Assembly (NCBI GenBank): GCA_950295325.1
Contig: OX485805.1
Location: forward strand, 43,858,758 to 43,922,757
Reading direction: 5' to 3'
Origin: Polytrichum commune
Taxonomy: Eukaryota; Streptophyta; Polytrichopsida; Polytrichales; Polytrichaceae
Length of the DNA: 64,000 nt
Each line of letters starts with the position of its first letter. Within the stretch, counting starts at the first letter, position 1. This document shows positions 11,608 to 23,909 of this stretch, one piece after another. The position numbers and the translations under genes were made by a program. The notes beneath the pieces were generated by a model that did no database searches, had not been told where the DNA came from, and worked only from the letters and a program-made list of their open reading frames with translations.

Positions 11608-12339
11608 GGATTGCAAAATTCTTTCAACTATAATTCATAATCATAATACTAGAAAATATTTAAAATCTGTCATGTAATAATGAACAAGTAAGAAAAGGTT
11701 GGGGAGAATATGGAATCATTACATAGACATGTGACATGATATGGAATTTTTTTGAAACTTTTACCACAATTATGAATATAATGTACCAACTTAACATCTT
11801 ATTAGTGAAGAGGAACTTCGTTATCATAAATGCGTAATTAGGTCCAAACCTTGATTACAATTTGCACCATCAATAAACCTTTTATTTTGTTAGGACTTGC
11901 CACCCCCGGGGCGGGAATGAAATCACAATAATCAATGACAAGTACAGTGTGAAAAGGCCATACTATCGCCACCGACCTAATTCTTGGCGAAAGAACGATC
12001 GCGGAATGCAAACGTGAGCAAGAGTCTGTGTCTCTCTCGCTCCCAGGGCAATGGGATGAAAACGACGAAGAGCCCGGTCGGCGACGAATGAATGGCAGAA
12101 TTTTGACGATGGTCTGTGTAAATTTAGGAGGTCGATCGATGTGCGGAAGAACACGCGAGCGAGCATAGGGTTTCGCACAAGCGGAGGAGCAGCCTGCAAC
12201 CGTCGCTTCTTAGCTTAACGCACCTCTGCGCTGCATGGAGCAGCCGCGACGAGACCTCAACGGCGACCAGGATTACTTAACCTTACAACTCGTCACAAAG
12301 ACAAGCCACCGTCTCTCGCCTGGCCGTGGAGACATAGGA

Positions 12340-12735
12340 TAGGGAAGGAGACAGACAGAAGAGGAGAGGCACAGGGAGAGAGAAAGAGAGGAGGAGAGAG
12401 AGCTTAGAGAACGGGGAGGGAGGGAGGGAGGGAGGGGCATGGGGGGATGCCTCAACATCAACATCATCATGCCTGCAGCGGGCCATCAGGAGGGGCCGCA
12501 GGGCCGCGCGCAAGCTCCAACAGCGAAAGATCAGGTGCCATGGCCGCACCATCCTTCCCTTGCCAGACACCTTTGCCATCCCCCAACCTTTACTTTACCT
12601 TCCTCCACTTCCACTCCCCTCCTTTCCTTCCCTTCCCTACGCTTCGCTTCCCTAACCTTCCTTCCTTCCCTCTCTCGCTTCCTGTCAATCGTTGTTTCTT
12701 TCTTTCTTTTCTCTCTCCCGCCCGCCACCTGGCCC
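12340..12735. other. Long purine tract followed by long pyrimidine tract upstream of the RKD gene
   Basis: 12,340-12,436 is almost pure A/G on the plus strand (GAGA and GGGA runs). 12,575-12,720 is almost pure C/T. The two flank a GC-rich core around 12,470-12,545 with CpG and GCC blocks. Several frames stay open here only because of the skewed composition; their predicted proteins are low-complexity Pro/Ser or Arg/Glu strings, and I do not call them genes. The block is most simply read as promoter or 5' leader DNA of the RKD gene. Confidence 0.5.
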
Positions 12736-13004
12736 CCCCGCAGTCTAATTGTTCGTCTGCCGTAATACTTACGCCCTACAGCGAGTTCTTGGAGTCCTTC
12801 GGTCTGGAGTGGTGTCAAGGAGCCCGGCCGAATGGCATGCATCATCATGCGTGGTCAGGGGCTTCTTGACACCGCGGAGAAACTACTTAAGCACTACGTT
12901 CGGTTCCGTGTGTCGCGATCCCCGTCGTGTGCAAGAAACTGCTGTGTTGAGGATCTCGTGAGTCCGGTTGGCGAGAGCGGCGGTGCCCGCCGCTAGGATA
13001 AGTT

Positions 13005-13034
13005 GAGAGTACTAGAGAGAGAGAGAGAGAGAGT
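13005..13034. repeat. GA microsatellite in the RKD 5' region
   Basis: A run of GA dinucleotides follows actag and ends in tttcgg. GAGA-type runs are common in plant 5' leaders. Confidence 0.85.
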
Positions 13035-13139
13035 TTCGGAAGACTCGAAAGGTGGCGGCGGGGAGTTGTAGACATTGTATGACGTGTCTGTAGAGATATG
13101 AACATGCATGTATATTTTTCTGTAAATAATTTAGCCCGG

Positions 13140-13147
13140 TATATAAG
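13140..13147 (+). promoter_or_regulatory. Possible TATA box of the RKD gene
   Basis: TATATAAG is followed by GCCAATCA, about 820 bp before the predicted start codon. The motif is good, but the distance implies a long 5' leader, so this remains a guess. Confidence 0.3.
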
Positions 13148-13967
13148 CCAATCATCGTCGTTTCATTTGATTGTGATTTGAATCGTCTAGATGTTTTTGC
13201 CCTCACCGACCTTGAGACTAGGGCTGCATGTTATTTTCAATGTGTCAGTGCCTTACCCATTCAGATTTCTCCTCATGGAAGGAGTTGAAGATTGTAACAT
13301 GTCGATACGATCTTCTCTTCCCTTTACTGGACGTCTCCGTCCTGGACGCAAATTTAATCATCATGTTTGGGATCAGTCTTGATGATCATTGAATTAATAA
13401 TGCATGAAGGAATTGCATGCCCTAACAGACCTCCTGCAGTTCTGTATTTTTATAGCAACGTATGACATGCAGCTTCTCTCTTCAGTCAACAGCTCCAGTA
13501 CTCCAATATTCGAATCATTATCATCATCGTGATGTCGTTGTGCTCTTCTTTTCGTCCTTTCCACCTGCCATCCTCTAATTCAGTACCTTAGTATCCTTCG
13601 ACCCGCCACTTGATCAGTTGGTCAACCGTTGAGATGTATGTCCTCATGTCTCAATATTACCACGCAACGTTCTCCACTTCGGGGATTCAATTTCAAAGGG
13701 TCTGTTCCACGCCTGCGTCCATCGACACCTGTTGTTTGAATTCGTACGAGGTGCGGCCCTACTTGAAACGCGTGGAGGATGAATGGAGTGTGGATTAATT
13801 ATACTCTCGATGGACAAGTCATCACTTTATCGCCACATATAGGTCTCAGTGAATTGTAGCGACCACACGAGACACTGGATGATGGCACTGCATTAATAAT
13901 GATGGTAGCATCAAACTGGAAATTACGCTGGGCCGCGCGCCATTAGCACCCAGTGACTGATGCAAGG

Positions 13968-16900
13968 ATGGCAGGTGGGCAGTTAGACTCTCCCACTTGT
14001 GAAGGAGTGGTACTGAATGCATCCAACAGTCCCCGCTTCGACATTAACGAGTTCCTGAAGACGCCAAAAGACGTCCAGTGCCTTGAGGAGCCGTTTTTTA
14101 GTTACTCCACCTTCAACATGCAAACCCCCTCTAGTTGCAATATGCTAACTCCCCTCCCGCCCTTCGATTCCAGGAGATCCAGCGGGAGGGGGGGCGAAGG
14201 AGGCTCAGAGCCAGACTTCAGCGCCTTGTTGTTTGACAGCAAAGGCATCATCGATGCAGAGGAGGATCAGGCATATGCTGAAGACACGTTGAATGGCGAG
14301 TTGATTGCTTTCGATGAGATTGATGCGGACATCGCCAAGGACTCATTCGCCCTCTTCTCTGGTTCAGTACATGACAGCTATAACATCCACAATCCGCCCC
14401 TCTCGCCTGTGAGAATGGAGGTGCCATCTTATCATGTCCCTTCGCCAGGAAGTACTAGGCTTCCTTCTATGACCAGCCCTCCGGCCACAGTGTTCACATC
14501 GGGATCTTCTTACATGGTAGGGGATCCAGGTGGGTTTGTGGAGGTAGATCAGGATCGAGCTTTCGCGAGCATGGAGCAAGGGGCCTCAACGTCTGGCGGG
14601 ATTCACCCTATGACCTGCGGCGGTACTCCAGTGGACTGGGGCATGTCACGGGAAGGGCCACTCCAGCCGAATTTTTCTCAGTCACACAATCAGCAGTTTC
14701 AATGTGCATCATGTCAAATTTTGCGCCGCATCATCCACTCAAATGGTGCTCACTCTTAAACTGCTTGTCCATGACATCCAAAGAGAGAGCAGCAGCAGCA
14801 GCTAAATATACTTTACTATGTTCATTCATATTGTTGTACGTATCATGACATAAGGTTAGTCAATCAACAACATGGCGGACTTATTAAGGAGCCCCAGGAA
14901 ATCAATAGAAGTATCAATACGTCGCCCTTCCAACCATACGTGACATTCGAGTGTATGGAAATGAAACTGTCTTTGACTATCCTAGAGTCGTTGTGGTTTG
15001 CTAACAATTGGTGATACTCAATTGAAAAGATTGAGAGTCTGAGTGAGGATAAAATTGTATAAGAGTCCTTTCTCCATGTCATGCTGAATTTTCCCTGGAT
15101 TCAGTCAGCAGAGGAAGTGGTCATGGACAAGAGACTGCAACTCACAATAAGTCATGCTATTTCTAAGCCAATGCCGAAGTACGCACACTGTGTCTCATGA
15201 CTCCGTGCAACTCAATCATACTGCGAAAACTAGGTGATGAATGGGTCATGCCGCGAGGTCACTTAGGGTTAGTTTCCATGTGGACCGCTCGCCCACCAGA
15301 TTCTAGTGGAAATATAGATTCCTTATGGTGGAAACTACAATTCCACTAGAATCTGGTGGGCGAGTGGCCTACATGGAAACTAACCCTTAGTATACTGGAC
15401 TGTTTCTCACTTAACCAGCTTTTTATTTTGAATTCGGACTACTGGGCCAGCAAGTGACACTTGCTTGCCTGAGTGGACATTCCAATATACTATTGCTAGC
15501 GTTTGGGGGCTTCCAAGACTGACATGCGATTTCTGTAAGGATTTCAGAATTTAGGTTTAAAATTTCTAGAACTCTCTAAAATTAATCCATATCACTCCGT
15601 ATAAACTGTAGAAGAAATCTATCGAATTTCAGTGAATCTTGTTTAATTTTATTTCTGTGAAGGCGCCAAGGTACTGTCCAGTATTTGTCCTTATTATGTA
15701 ACAAGAAGTGATTTGAAAATATATGTTTGTAACTAATCTGGAAGAGCTGATTGGCATAACGTGGCAGCCTCTAAATGAAATGCTGAGTTGTTCACTACGG
15801 TATGTGGTCAGGAGTCCAAGACACAAAGCTTGAGATCCATGGGTGTGATGGCCAAAGCTATCATGCAGTACTGCAAACTCGGTTCTGTATTGACGATGGC
15901 TTTCCTGCATCTTTTGAGCAACAGATGGTCGAGTGAGTTGTCAGTTGATTTTGATGACTTTTGTATGGTGATTTCTATATGGAATTCTGATTTCTTCACT
16001 TGAATGCTTCTTCCCAAGACATACCAGGACATAGTTTACACTGAAGCCTTTGTAGCGTCTCAGTGTGACCGATGTTTTGATACGAAACTCCGTAGAACAG
16101 GAATAGTAGACATAACAACAAAATTCCTTACAGCATCTGGAGCCATTGAAAGAATGGCATGCACATGCTTCATTACTACATAGCTTCAGGTGCTACTGTG
16201 AGGACTTCCTACAGTACTAATTAGGTCTAAGGAGGTGTTGTATTTGAGTTGTTAACACTTTCAAAGCTATCCGCCTCAGTGACTGCAAAGTGTGGTATAC
16301 ATCTTGGTTACCTTGTCTGTCTGATGAGTACACAGGTCTCGCTTTCCTGATCATGGACAGTGCAGACTTGCTCCTTGAACACAAAACCTCTCTTCAACCC
16401 AGCAGAAATTCTATAACTATGGGTTGGCGTACCAAGCTTATATTGGAGTTGTATGGCAGGTTTCCTGTGGGCAATGCGGAGTATGTGAAGCAATTCCTGC
16501 TGCAGTATAGCCTCTTACGAAGGAAGGAAGGGTTTGTGCTTCGCCATGACTCTTTGGCCTCACTTGCGACTGGAGGAATTGGCTTGGGCATGACATCGGA
16601 GCGCGTGATGAATGCATCTGCTGGGTGTTTGCCAAAGCAAATGGGTGTCCTCCCTGACGTTCTATGCACTTCTTCTGGTGAGTGTCCGTTCCTTAGGTGT
16701 TTACCTCGATTATTTTGAGTGATTTCATCGCAATGTGATCATCCTTGTTGAATTCTTGTACTGAGGGTTATGAGGGGGCGTGCTTGGTTGTATGGACATC
16801 ACTTTCCCTGGCCCAATGTGCTGTTACTGTTGCTTTGTGCGATACTCTAAGTTGCGATGGGTGAATCACTTCTTTGAAATATATCGTAGGGCCCAAATGC

Positions 16901-19900
16901 ACATACTATTCATTGCAAACGTAGTACTCGCCGAAGACTGGTCTTGAAGACCTTGAAGCCCTCAAATGTGGACAGTAAACAACTTTGTCAGTAGACGCTG
17001 ACAGCCCAATTCTTCTTTGGGCTCCCTCTTATTTACTGATTGAGAAGCCCATCTTGGTCTTCTGAGCATCCTTCCAGTTATCCCCATCAGATGTCGACCA
17101 CACCCTTTCAGACAGGATGTTTCGTTATGAATTTGCGGGGAATTTGCAGTGCAACCAGCTTAGATTGTTGAGTTTATCAGCAAGCTCTGGTTTCTAAGTC
17201 CAGCCCTGGCCTGCCTGCATTTCTCGTGTAAGTGAATGAGCTGGAGTAGTCTCTGAGATCCCTCTTCAATTGTGAAATCCCAATAGCAGAAGGTAAAGGA
17301 CATTGAGGTTTATTCCAGGCGACGCGTGCATTAGAGAACCTGTACTGATTGTATTAATAAAGCTGTCAATATACGCAGGCTACTAAATTGTGAAATTTAG
17401 GGTCAGATTATTCAAATAGCGGGTGTGCATATGGAAAAGCTGGTCTTGGGCAGAACAAGATCCACCGCAGTGGAAGTGTTGACAGCACTGACCACGCTGA
17501 TGTTAATGCAATGGGACCTGCCAAGCCCCCAAAGAGCAATGCGGCCGCCCAGGTGAACTTCGTTTGTGTATTAGCATCTACTTCGTGTCCTTCCCAGTTT
17601 TCAGGTTCCCGGGGGCGGGGGAGGGTTGCTCAAACTTAATCAACACTCTTGAGCATACCATATGTGGATGCATGGCTGTTGCATTTCCTCATCTTGTCTA
17701 CTGACCTTTTTGCTCTGAGATGTTCTAAGAACACTGTCCAAAGAAAAGCAGGTTCATTAGGAACACCCGAAACAAAGATGGTCAGTCTTCTCTGTACATT
17801 TTAGGGTCCTTTCCCCGTCCTGTCTTGGGCTCGTATTGCCGATCTGAAGGTATGAAACAAAGATCTATCTCCGCCCACATGTATCATCATCTTTCATTTG
17901 GGGCTGTGTAGAACTTGATAGCATTCAAATTCAAATTCGGCCTTAGGATCCGGGTGGTTTCGACCGATTTCATGTACCCCCTTCGTCCTCCGCTAATAAG
18001 CTCGCAGGTGTTCAGTAGGCCTGGCTGCAGATAAGACACTCCAACAGTTCGACTTTAAGAACTGTGCCAGTTACGACAGCACATTTTCCCAAAGCGCTTA
18101 ACACTCGGACAGATGATATTCACACGTGAGAATTCCGCTGTTTTTGCATCCGCCCCCATTCAATAGAACAACCCAGTTACATGCAGGTCTCTTAAGCAGT
18201 TTCACAATTGGCAAGAAAGAACTACCTGCTTGTGCTGAAATCGGCAAAAAAATAGTATGCTGGGAGATTGTAACAATATTCTATCATGTGCAGAGGGAGA
18301 GAACAGGGAAGTTAAAAATGACGGATTTGGCGCAGCATTTTCATTTACCAATAAATGCCGCTGCTAAAGAACTGGGCATCTGTCCCACAGTTCTGAAAAA
18401 AATATGTCGGCGTAATGGCATGCGTCGATGGCCCCACCGCAAGGTGAACTCTTCCTATTGGACGTCTTCAAATTTCACTACTTCCTGTTCATGTTATCTA
18501 TACACAGAATAGATGTCGCTTCACAAGGAATCAAGTTAACAACTACAGCCATTGCGAAGAAGTTCAAGATGACTTTTCTGTCCCTGTGTCTATCAGTAGA
18601 TCCCTTTCAAGCGAAGGACCTTGCTCTTATATGCCACTCTCTTTTCATGATTTCCTCTGCAATTTTGATCTTGGTATGGTCTTCATGCCATACAACCATT
18701 GAGCCTTCTGTGAGGACACTGACTGGGGACCATTCTGTGAGTCAATCTCATATACAAAGGACAACGTGGGTGTGGTGACGGTGGTCATCACCCGCTGTTG
18801 CTCTCCCATTCGGTCCCAATGCATACTACTTTTAAAAGATAAAAGAAAACGGGGGAAGGGGGAAGGGGGATCATGTTAATGGGACTCATAATTCATATCG
18901 CATGATTCATATGCAATTGCATCAATTTCGTCTCTATAACAATATCCTTGCACATGTTTGAATTGTCTTCTCCAAGACAATAATATTCCTTGTCACCACC
19001 TTATGCATTGGAATCATCAATTAATGTGTGATCATAATCACACTTCTCATCCTCCTGCATACTTCTAAGTAAATGAGCTTCAATATGTGACCCTATCATA
19101 CAAGTACAAATGTTGTATATTTTTTAGAGGTCCTCCATACATGTACATAAGTACAAGTTATAATTTGTGTAGCATATGTTAACGTAGTACGAAAAACTTC
19201 AAATTAATACCCCTTTTGTGCACTCACGTATACTCAATTGTGTTATGAAAGGTGCACCCTTGGGCTTGCTAAATTCGTGGTACTGATGGTCTGAGCAGTA
19301 GACTTTGTCAATTCTCAGAAACATCGTGTCTCTCCATCTCAATATAAGCAAGGGGAACCAAGATGTGGGAGACAGTGTCCCCAGATAGAGCAAATTTTTT
19401 ATGGAGTTGCCAAAAACACCACCCCAGAATCCAATGTCAAATGTTTGACATATCCGTATTGTTTGACATTATCAGACCTATCACGCTAATTATTGCAAAC
19501 CATCTGTTGGAAATCTCAGTCAACAATCAAAACATACTTTTTTCAGTATGTCGTCCAGTCTTGGGCTTCAATGTTCTATTGTTCTGGACAGCACAGCAAT
19601 TGCATGTTGAGAACCAAGCTCTCTGTAATTTCAGCTACATAGAAAGTCTCCATTCATGGTGAAAAGCAGCTTATGGTGTCATATGTCGCTCTCCCGTGCC
19701 CAACTTTCCTTCTCAACATACCGTACGTTTTGCTAGCTGAGCTTTCCCTGTAGCAGATGCCCAGTAGATGCGCTTTTCTTTTGTATGTGAAAGATGACTT
19801 GTTTTGTCAGTCAACCTTTATGGTCGAGTGTAAAAGGAGATGCACTGTATACTTTTGTTTTCCTTCAACACCATGGTTGACTTTCCATACCAATTGCGAA

Positions 19901-20300
19901 ATGTTACAGAAAGCAAGTATGTAAATTAAGTAGTAATGCTTTCATATGTTTCTCAATGGGTTCAAGATGTATGCTTCTACTTTTGTAGACACAAATCTCA
20001 AATCTGCAACGAATTTGCTGCAAAATTATCAAGTTTGTGGTCTTGGGTACCAATCCCAAGTTGTGGGTTATCAAACAGCTGAGATGATTTACCCAAAAGG
20101 TAAGCGGAACTTGCATGAAGTGCTGACACATTGTTCTGATTGCATTTTGACAGATCAAGAGCATAGAGCGAATCATTGCCACCTTGGAGCAAACAATAGC
20201 AGAGGGTGCCGGGCAAGGAGATGAAGGCATCCGTATGGAGATTGCAATGTTGCGTAACGAGCGTGCACAGCTTTGTGCAGGATTTCTAGGAGACACATGA
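13968..20300 (+). CDS. RKD: RKD-type RWP-RK transcription factor, 7 exons, 534 aa
   Basis: Predicted join: 13968-14745, 15812-15932, 16460-16677, 17407-17552, 17805-17849, 18294-18443, 20154-20300; the total is divisible by three with no internal stop. The start ATG at 13,968 has an upstream in-frame TAG at 13,944. Residues 1 to about 245 are acidic and Ser/Pro-rich, as in an activation region. Then comes a Cys-containing module, FQCASCQILRRIIHSNG, continued by TKLEIHG and FLLQYSLLRRKEGFVL, known from RKD/MID-like proteins. The RWP-RK DNA-binding domain is in exon 6: KMTDLAQHFHLPINAAAKEL, LKKICRRNGMRRWPHRK. A short coiled coil (IKSIERIIATLEQ) follows and the protein ends 48 residues after the motif. 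There is no PB1 domain, which sets it apart from NIN-like proteins. RKD factors control egg-cell and germ-cell identity in land plants; that role here is inferred from the family. Confidence 0.9.
15263..15389. mobile_element. Tourist-like MITE in RKD intron 1 (intact, 121 bp)
   Basis: The element spans 15,266-15,386 and is flanked on both sides by TTA, the target duplication of PIF/Harbinger elements. It begins GGGTTAGTTTCCATG and ends with the inverse complement. The two arms of about 48 bp are nearly perfect, so the whole element can fold into a hairpin with a loop of about 25 bp. A second, older copy lies at 31,453-31,574. Confidence 0.85.
18921..19110. repeat. Copy of the repeat at 10,187-10,375
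   Basis: It aligns clearly with the left-hand copy, for example ttatgcattggaatcatca and gtgtgatcataatcacac in both. It sits in the last, long intron of the RKD gene (18,444-20,153). Confidence 0.8.
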
Positions 20301-22322
20301 CCTGCATCCCAGTTTCATGGGATCTGGCAGCCACATTTGAACTCTACCCCGAATTTCTTTTCCTCAACTCATTATTAACCCTCAAAAAACCACCCTTTGT
20401 GTAAAAACCAGCTTGTCAATAGGGCTGACCAAATCTTTTGATCATCCCAAACTTCAGAGTCCCCTGTAAGTTGAAGATTGATCCCTGTAGTTATGGTCAC
20501 TGCTCTCCTGTTGCAGCCTTGCCCTCAGATTCCGTCTGCCAGGGACAAAAATTTGTGGTTGCAGTTAAGTAGACCATGCATCATGGCGACAACCCTTTGT
20601 ATGTGATTTATTTGCAAACCTTTCACCTCTTTCTTTACACGTAATGGTACCGAGCTGTTTTCCTTGACCAGAAACATGACTTGCATTGATCAAATTGTTA
20701 TAACGTTTTTACAAAGAAATATAAACTTGTGAGCGTATCAATCGACTGAACCAACTGGCTGCCAGAACACCTTTGCACTGTTGTTGCCAGCAAGGCAGCT
20801 CAACGCAGGCTGGAAGTTGTACAGCGGATAACTTCGGCAAAGGAACAGAAACAGACTGGAAAACTGCAACAATTGGAGAACTAAGGTAGTGGGTCCCATT
20901 TCATGTTGACATGCCCAGCATGTTTCCCATGATCTGTACATCTTTCTGACATCACTCGCACAACGTGATGGAGTGCCCTGGTAGTCACCTATAACTTATT
21001 CGATGCCTCCCTTCCAGCTCTTGGGCACTTATCTTGTGAGACGTGTATAAATATCCATATGTCAACTATATTGGACCTACGCGTGTTGCATTAAGAGGTT
21101 TGAGCACATGAGATGTTCCAGGCGTCCAGATGGTTAGTTTTACGCTTCTCTGCCTCGCACAAGCAACTCGATGGACTCTTTCCATTCAGCATAATAATTT
21201 GGTAAATTAGAGGGCTCTTAAATGGTTGCTTTTCTGGACTAAGCCCATTTCTCCTAGGATATGGTAACACACATTTAGTATGAGATGCCCAGCAAAATCA
21301 AATTCATGTCTTAATGTCTTGCAACATAATTTTCGAAGCTCATATAAATATCTTATTCATTATCAAAGTGGAGATGCCCATGCTCATTAAGTGATCATAT
21401 AGACCAACCCCCCCCCCTCGCAATTAGTATTAATAAAACAAAAAACAACAAACAAACAAACAAACAAACAAACAAACAAATAGTTATGTTGACTATTGAG
21501 CATAGAATGGTTATCAAATTCTGTACACATAATCCAATGTCTTCCAAACACATGCCAAAAAATTAAATTAAATTAAATCAAAAAATGAAAAACATTCAAT
21601 AAAAAATAGTGGATGTCCACATGTCCATCAAGTGCACACAAAGAATTTTACAAAATTGGACTTCAAATGCAGCACATGGAATTTATCAAGGGTCGATCTG
21701 GAAACGGGCCTTCCACTGATGGGCCAAGTAGGCCCCTCTCTCTCTCATCCAATTTGCTCATTACTCATAGAGACATACTTGCAAACCTTCATTGTATTGC
21801 ACTTTGATTTGATCTGGACTCACAATGGCAAAGTCCCACAATTTCCAAATGGTGAAGCATTTAACAATAAACTTCTCCGAAGCATAGACTACACTGAAGG
21901 GGAGACGAGAAGGGGTTCCAAACATTCGTTGCAGATCTCGACGTCCCTTGTCACCTTTGATTGGAACCTTCTTGTTGTTGTAAAGGACTAATGTAATTAG
22001 AAAAAGGGCAAGTGAAAAGACCCAAGTAAATCCTACAGACCAGTGCCTGTTGCACCGGAAGAAACTTGATAGCCAGCCGCCACCAACAGATTGATTGCGA
22101 AACGTTCTCCCACGTCTAAAACCATTTTGACGCACATATGTGTTTCTGTAGTCACGGATGTACTTTTTCAACTGCAGTATACAAATTTGGGAGCCTACAG
22201 AACACACAGAGCATACTTCTAGAGAACAGCAATGAGCCTATAGCTACCTCACTCAATTGGGCCAACAGTATTAATGTCAGTTACTGCTACGAGCACGCCA
22301 AGAAAATAGTTGATGATTAAAG
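20301..22322. other. Convergent intergenic region between RKD and NIPA
   Basis: It holds the 3' ends of two facing genes. A dispersed repeat lies at about 21,330-21,545, with a C-run near 21,409 and a CAAA microsatellite at about 21,450-21,480. A 148-codon minus-strand frame (21,761-22,207) is most likely chance or 3' untranslated sequence of NIPA. Confidence 0.55.
21330..21545 (+). repeat. Dispersed repeat, copy 1
   Basis: The recognisable core runs from gctcatataaatatcttatt through agtgatcatatagacc, a C-run, gttgactattgagcat, then aatggttatcaaatt. Related copies lie near 31,865-32,025 and 39,295-39,450 (reverse), and near 32,536-32,700 and 34,985-35,085. Confidence 0.65.
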
Positions 22323-23877
22323 TCAAGGTGTCCGAAATGAATCTTGGCGACGGAGAGGAATTTCCTCAATGTCAACATCCTCTGGACGCTTCAAATTTCC
22401 CCCTCCCATAGACAGGCGATGGGACGAATTTGGATTTGCTCCCCAATATACACCTGCATTAAAAACATCCCACATACAGACACAGATTTAGAATGACAAG
22501 AATTTAGTTCCAGTTGTGCACAGATTCAGTATAGAATACAGGATGCATTGTCAGCCAAGTTCTCCACCAATAAATAAAAAAGAGTTCACACAAGCAGTCT
22601 GCACAAATCCGTGTGATTCAAGACACACCTCAATAACCCAACAGAGAGAAAGTCAAGGGTGTGTACGAACTTAATCCGGTAGAGTCACCCATGTCTTTCG
22701 TTGCATGGAGCAAAAATGTGCCAGACAGAATTGTAACAAATCCACAAAGCTCTGTAACTATTTGTGCTGCATTTTGCTGGTCCCAATCCTGCACCACAAA
22801 AATCCCATGGTGAGTACCCCAACTTAACACCCTTCCCCAACTTTTCTAAGACCGCATATTCAAAAGTCAAGCCATCAATCAAGTAGTAGAGTCTTTGAGG
22901 CCCAGATGTGTTCCATGTTTAAATAACCCAAAACATTTGCAAACAGCCAGATGCTCATTGCAGGAAGCCAGATTAAACCTAGGGCAGTACAATAGACTGC
23001 AAGTTTGATTAGGTTTCAGCAGCTCTTAAAACAGAAATTAGCTGATGTATTCCTGACCTAAAAAAATCCAGTCCTTTTCAGTATGTAGGAAGAAAGGACC
23101 TCACCACTGATTACAGCACACCAAGCATATTGCCTGAAGACATCAAAAATCCAATTTAAGTGTGCCCACATGGGTTTCGACCTTGACATAGAAATTATGG
23201 GAGTTGTGGCAATGTACCTTAAACATGATGGCACTGGCGAGAATTGTAAGTGACGTGAACATAACATAATAGATAGGAGAAACAACTGCTGTGTTGAATG
23301 TGTCAAGTGCCTGCACAGTTAAGGTTTGCATCAAAAAGTGCAGGACTTAAGAGGCAAGTGTTCTAACCCTAATCATATGCAGGTCTTGCACCTCATTCTA
23401 AAATAGTTCCAGTGGAAGCTGGTCCACCATACTTACACATCCTGCAACTATGGCAAATTAAGAACCCTCAGGCTCATTACATACCTTATTTAGGTAGTTC
23501 ATCTGTGTCAAAACACAGGTAAACACAACCATGGCAAACACAGATGTCTGAGGATATATCAACTGATTCTGCCCTTGCAACGTCAGCTTCAATGCAATGC
23601 CGAGTGCTTTAACACTCATCACCTGAGCGAAAAGAAGTGTGTGATCAGCTGAAACGACACTCAGATGGTGCACAAAGTTAAGACAGAGAAGCTGACTGGA
23701 GAGACTTCCAGCCTGTAAGAATGTTGACAAAGAGGGTAACTGAGTCTCCTGTTTCCCACTACTTCATCCTGTAACCTCTGCCAAATAGGATTCCCTTGGA
23801 AGGAAGGGAAATGTGAGAAAGATATGTAAGTAGATTTGAGTGCCTGATCAACCATATGGAATGGATGCAAGGAGGGG

Positions 23878-23909
<32 letters not shown>

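Larger units (their letters stand above)
7703..11900. other. AT-rich intergenic stretch
   Basis: No gene was recognised. It holds a decayed element at about 8770-10375 (separate entry) and a TAA microsatellite at about 11,579-11,607. The only long frames are stop-rich and match no family I know. Confidence 0.6.

Noticed and set aside
12283-12869. Several overlapping frames of 98-140 codons on both strands
   Set aside because: They arise from the purine and pyrimidine tracts; the proteins are low-complexity Pro/Ser/Leu or Arg/Glu/Lys strings without family resemblance.
15266-15386. A microRNA precursor instead of a MITE
   Set aside because: Target duplications on both sides and a second copy with the same ends at 31,453 fit a transposon better, although small RNAs could still arise from it.
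21761-22207. 148-codon minus-strand frame next to the NIPA stop
   Set aside because: No recognisable domain, and the NIPA protein ends at its normal length at 22,323; more likely 3' untranslated or intergenic sequence.
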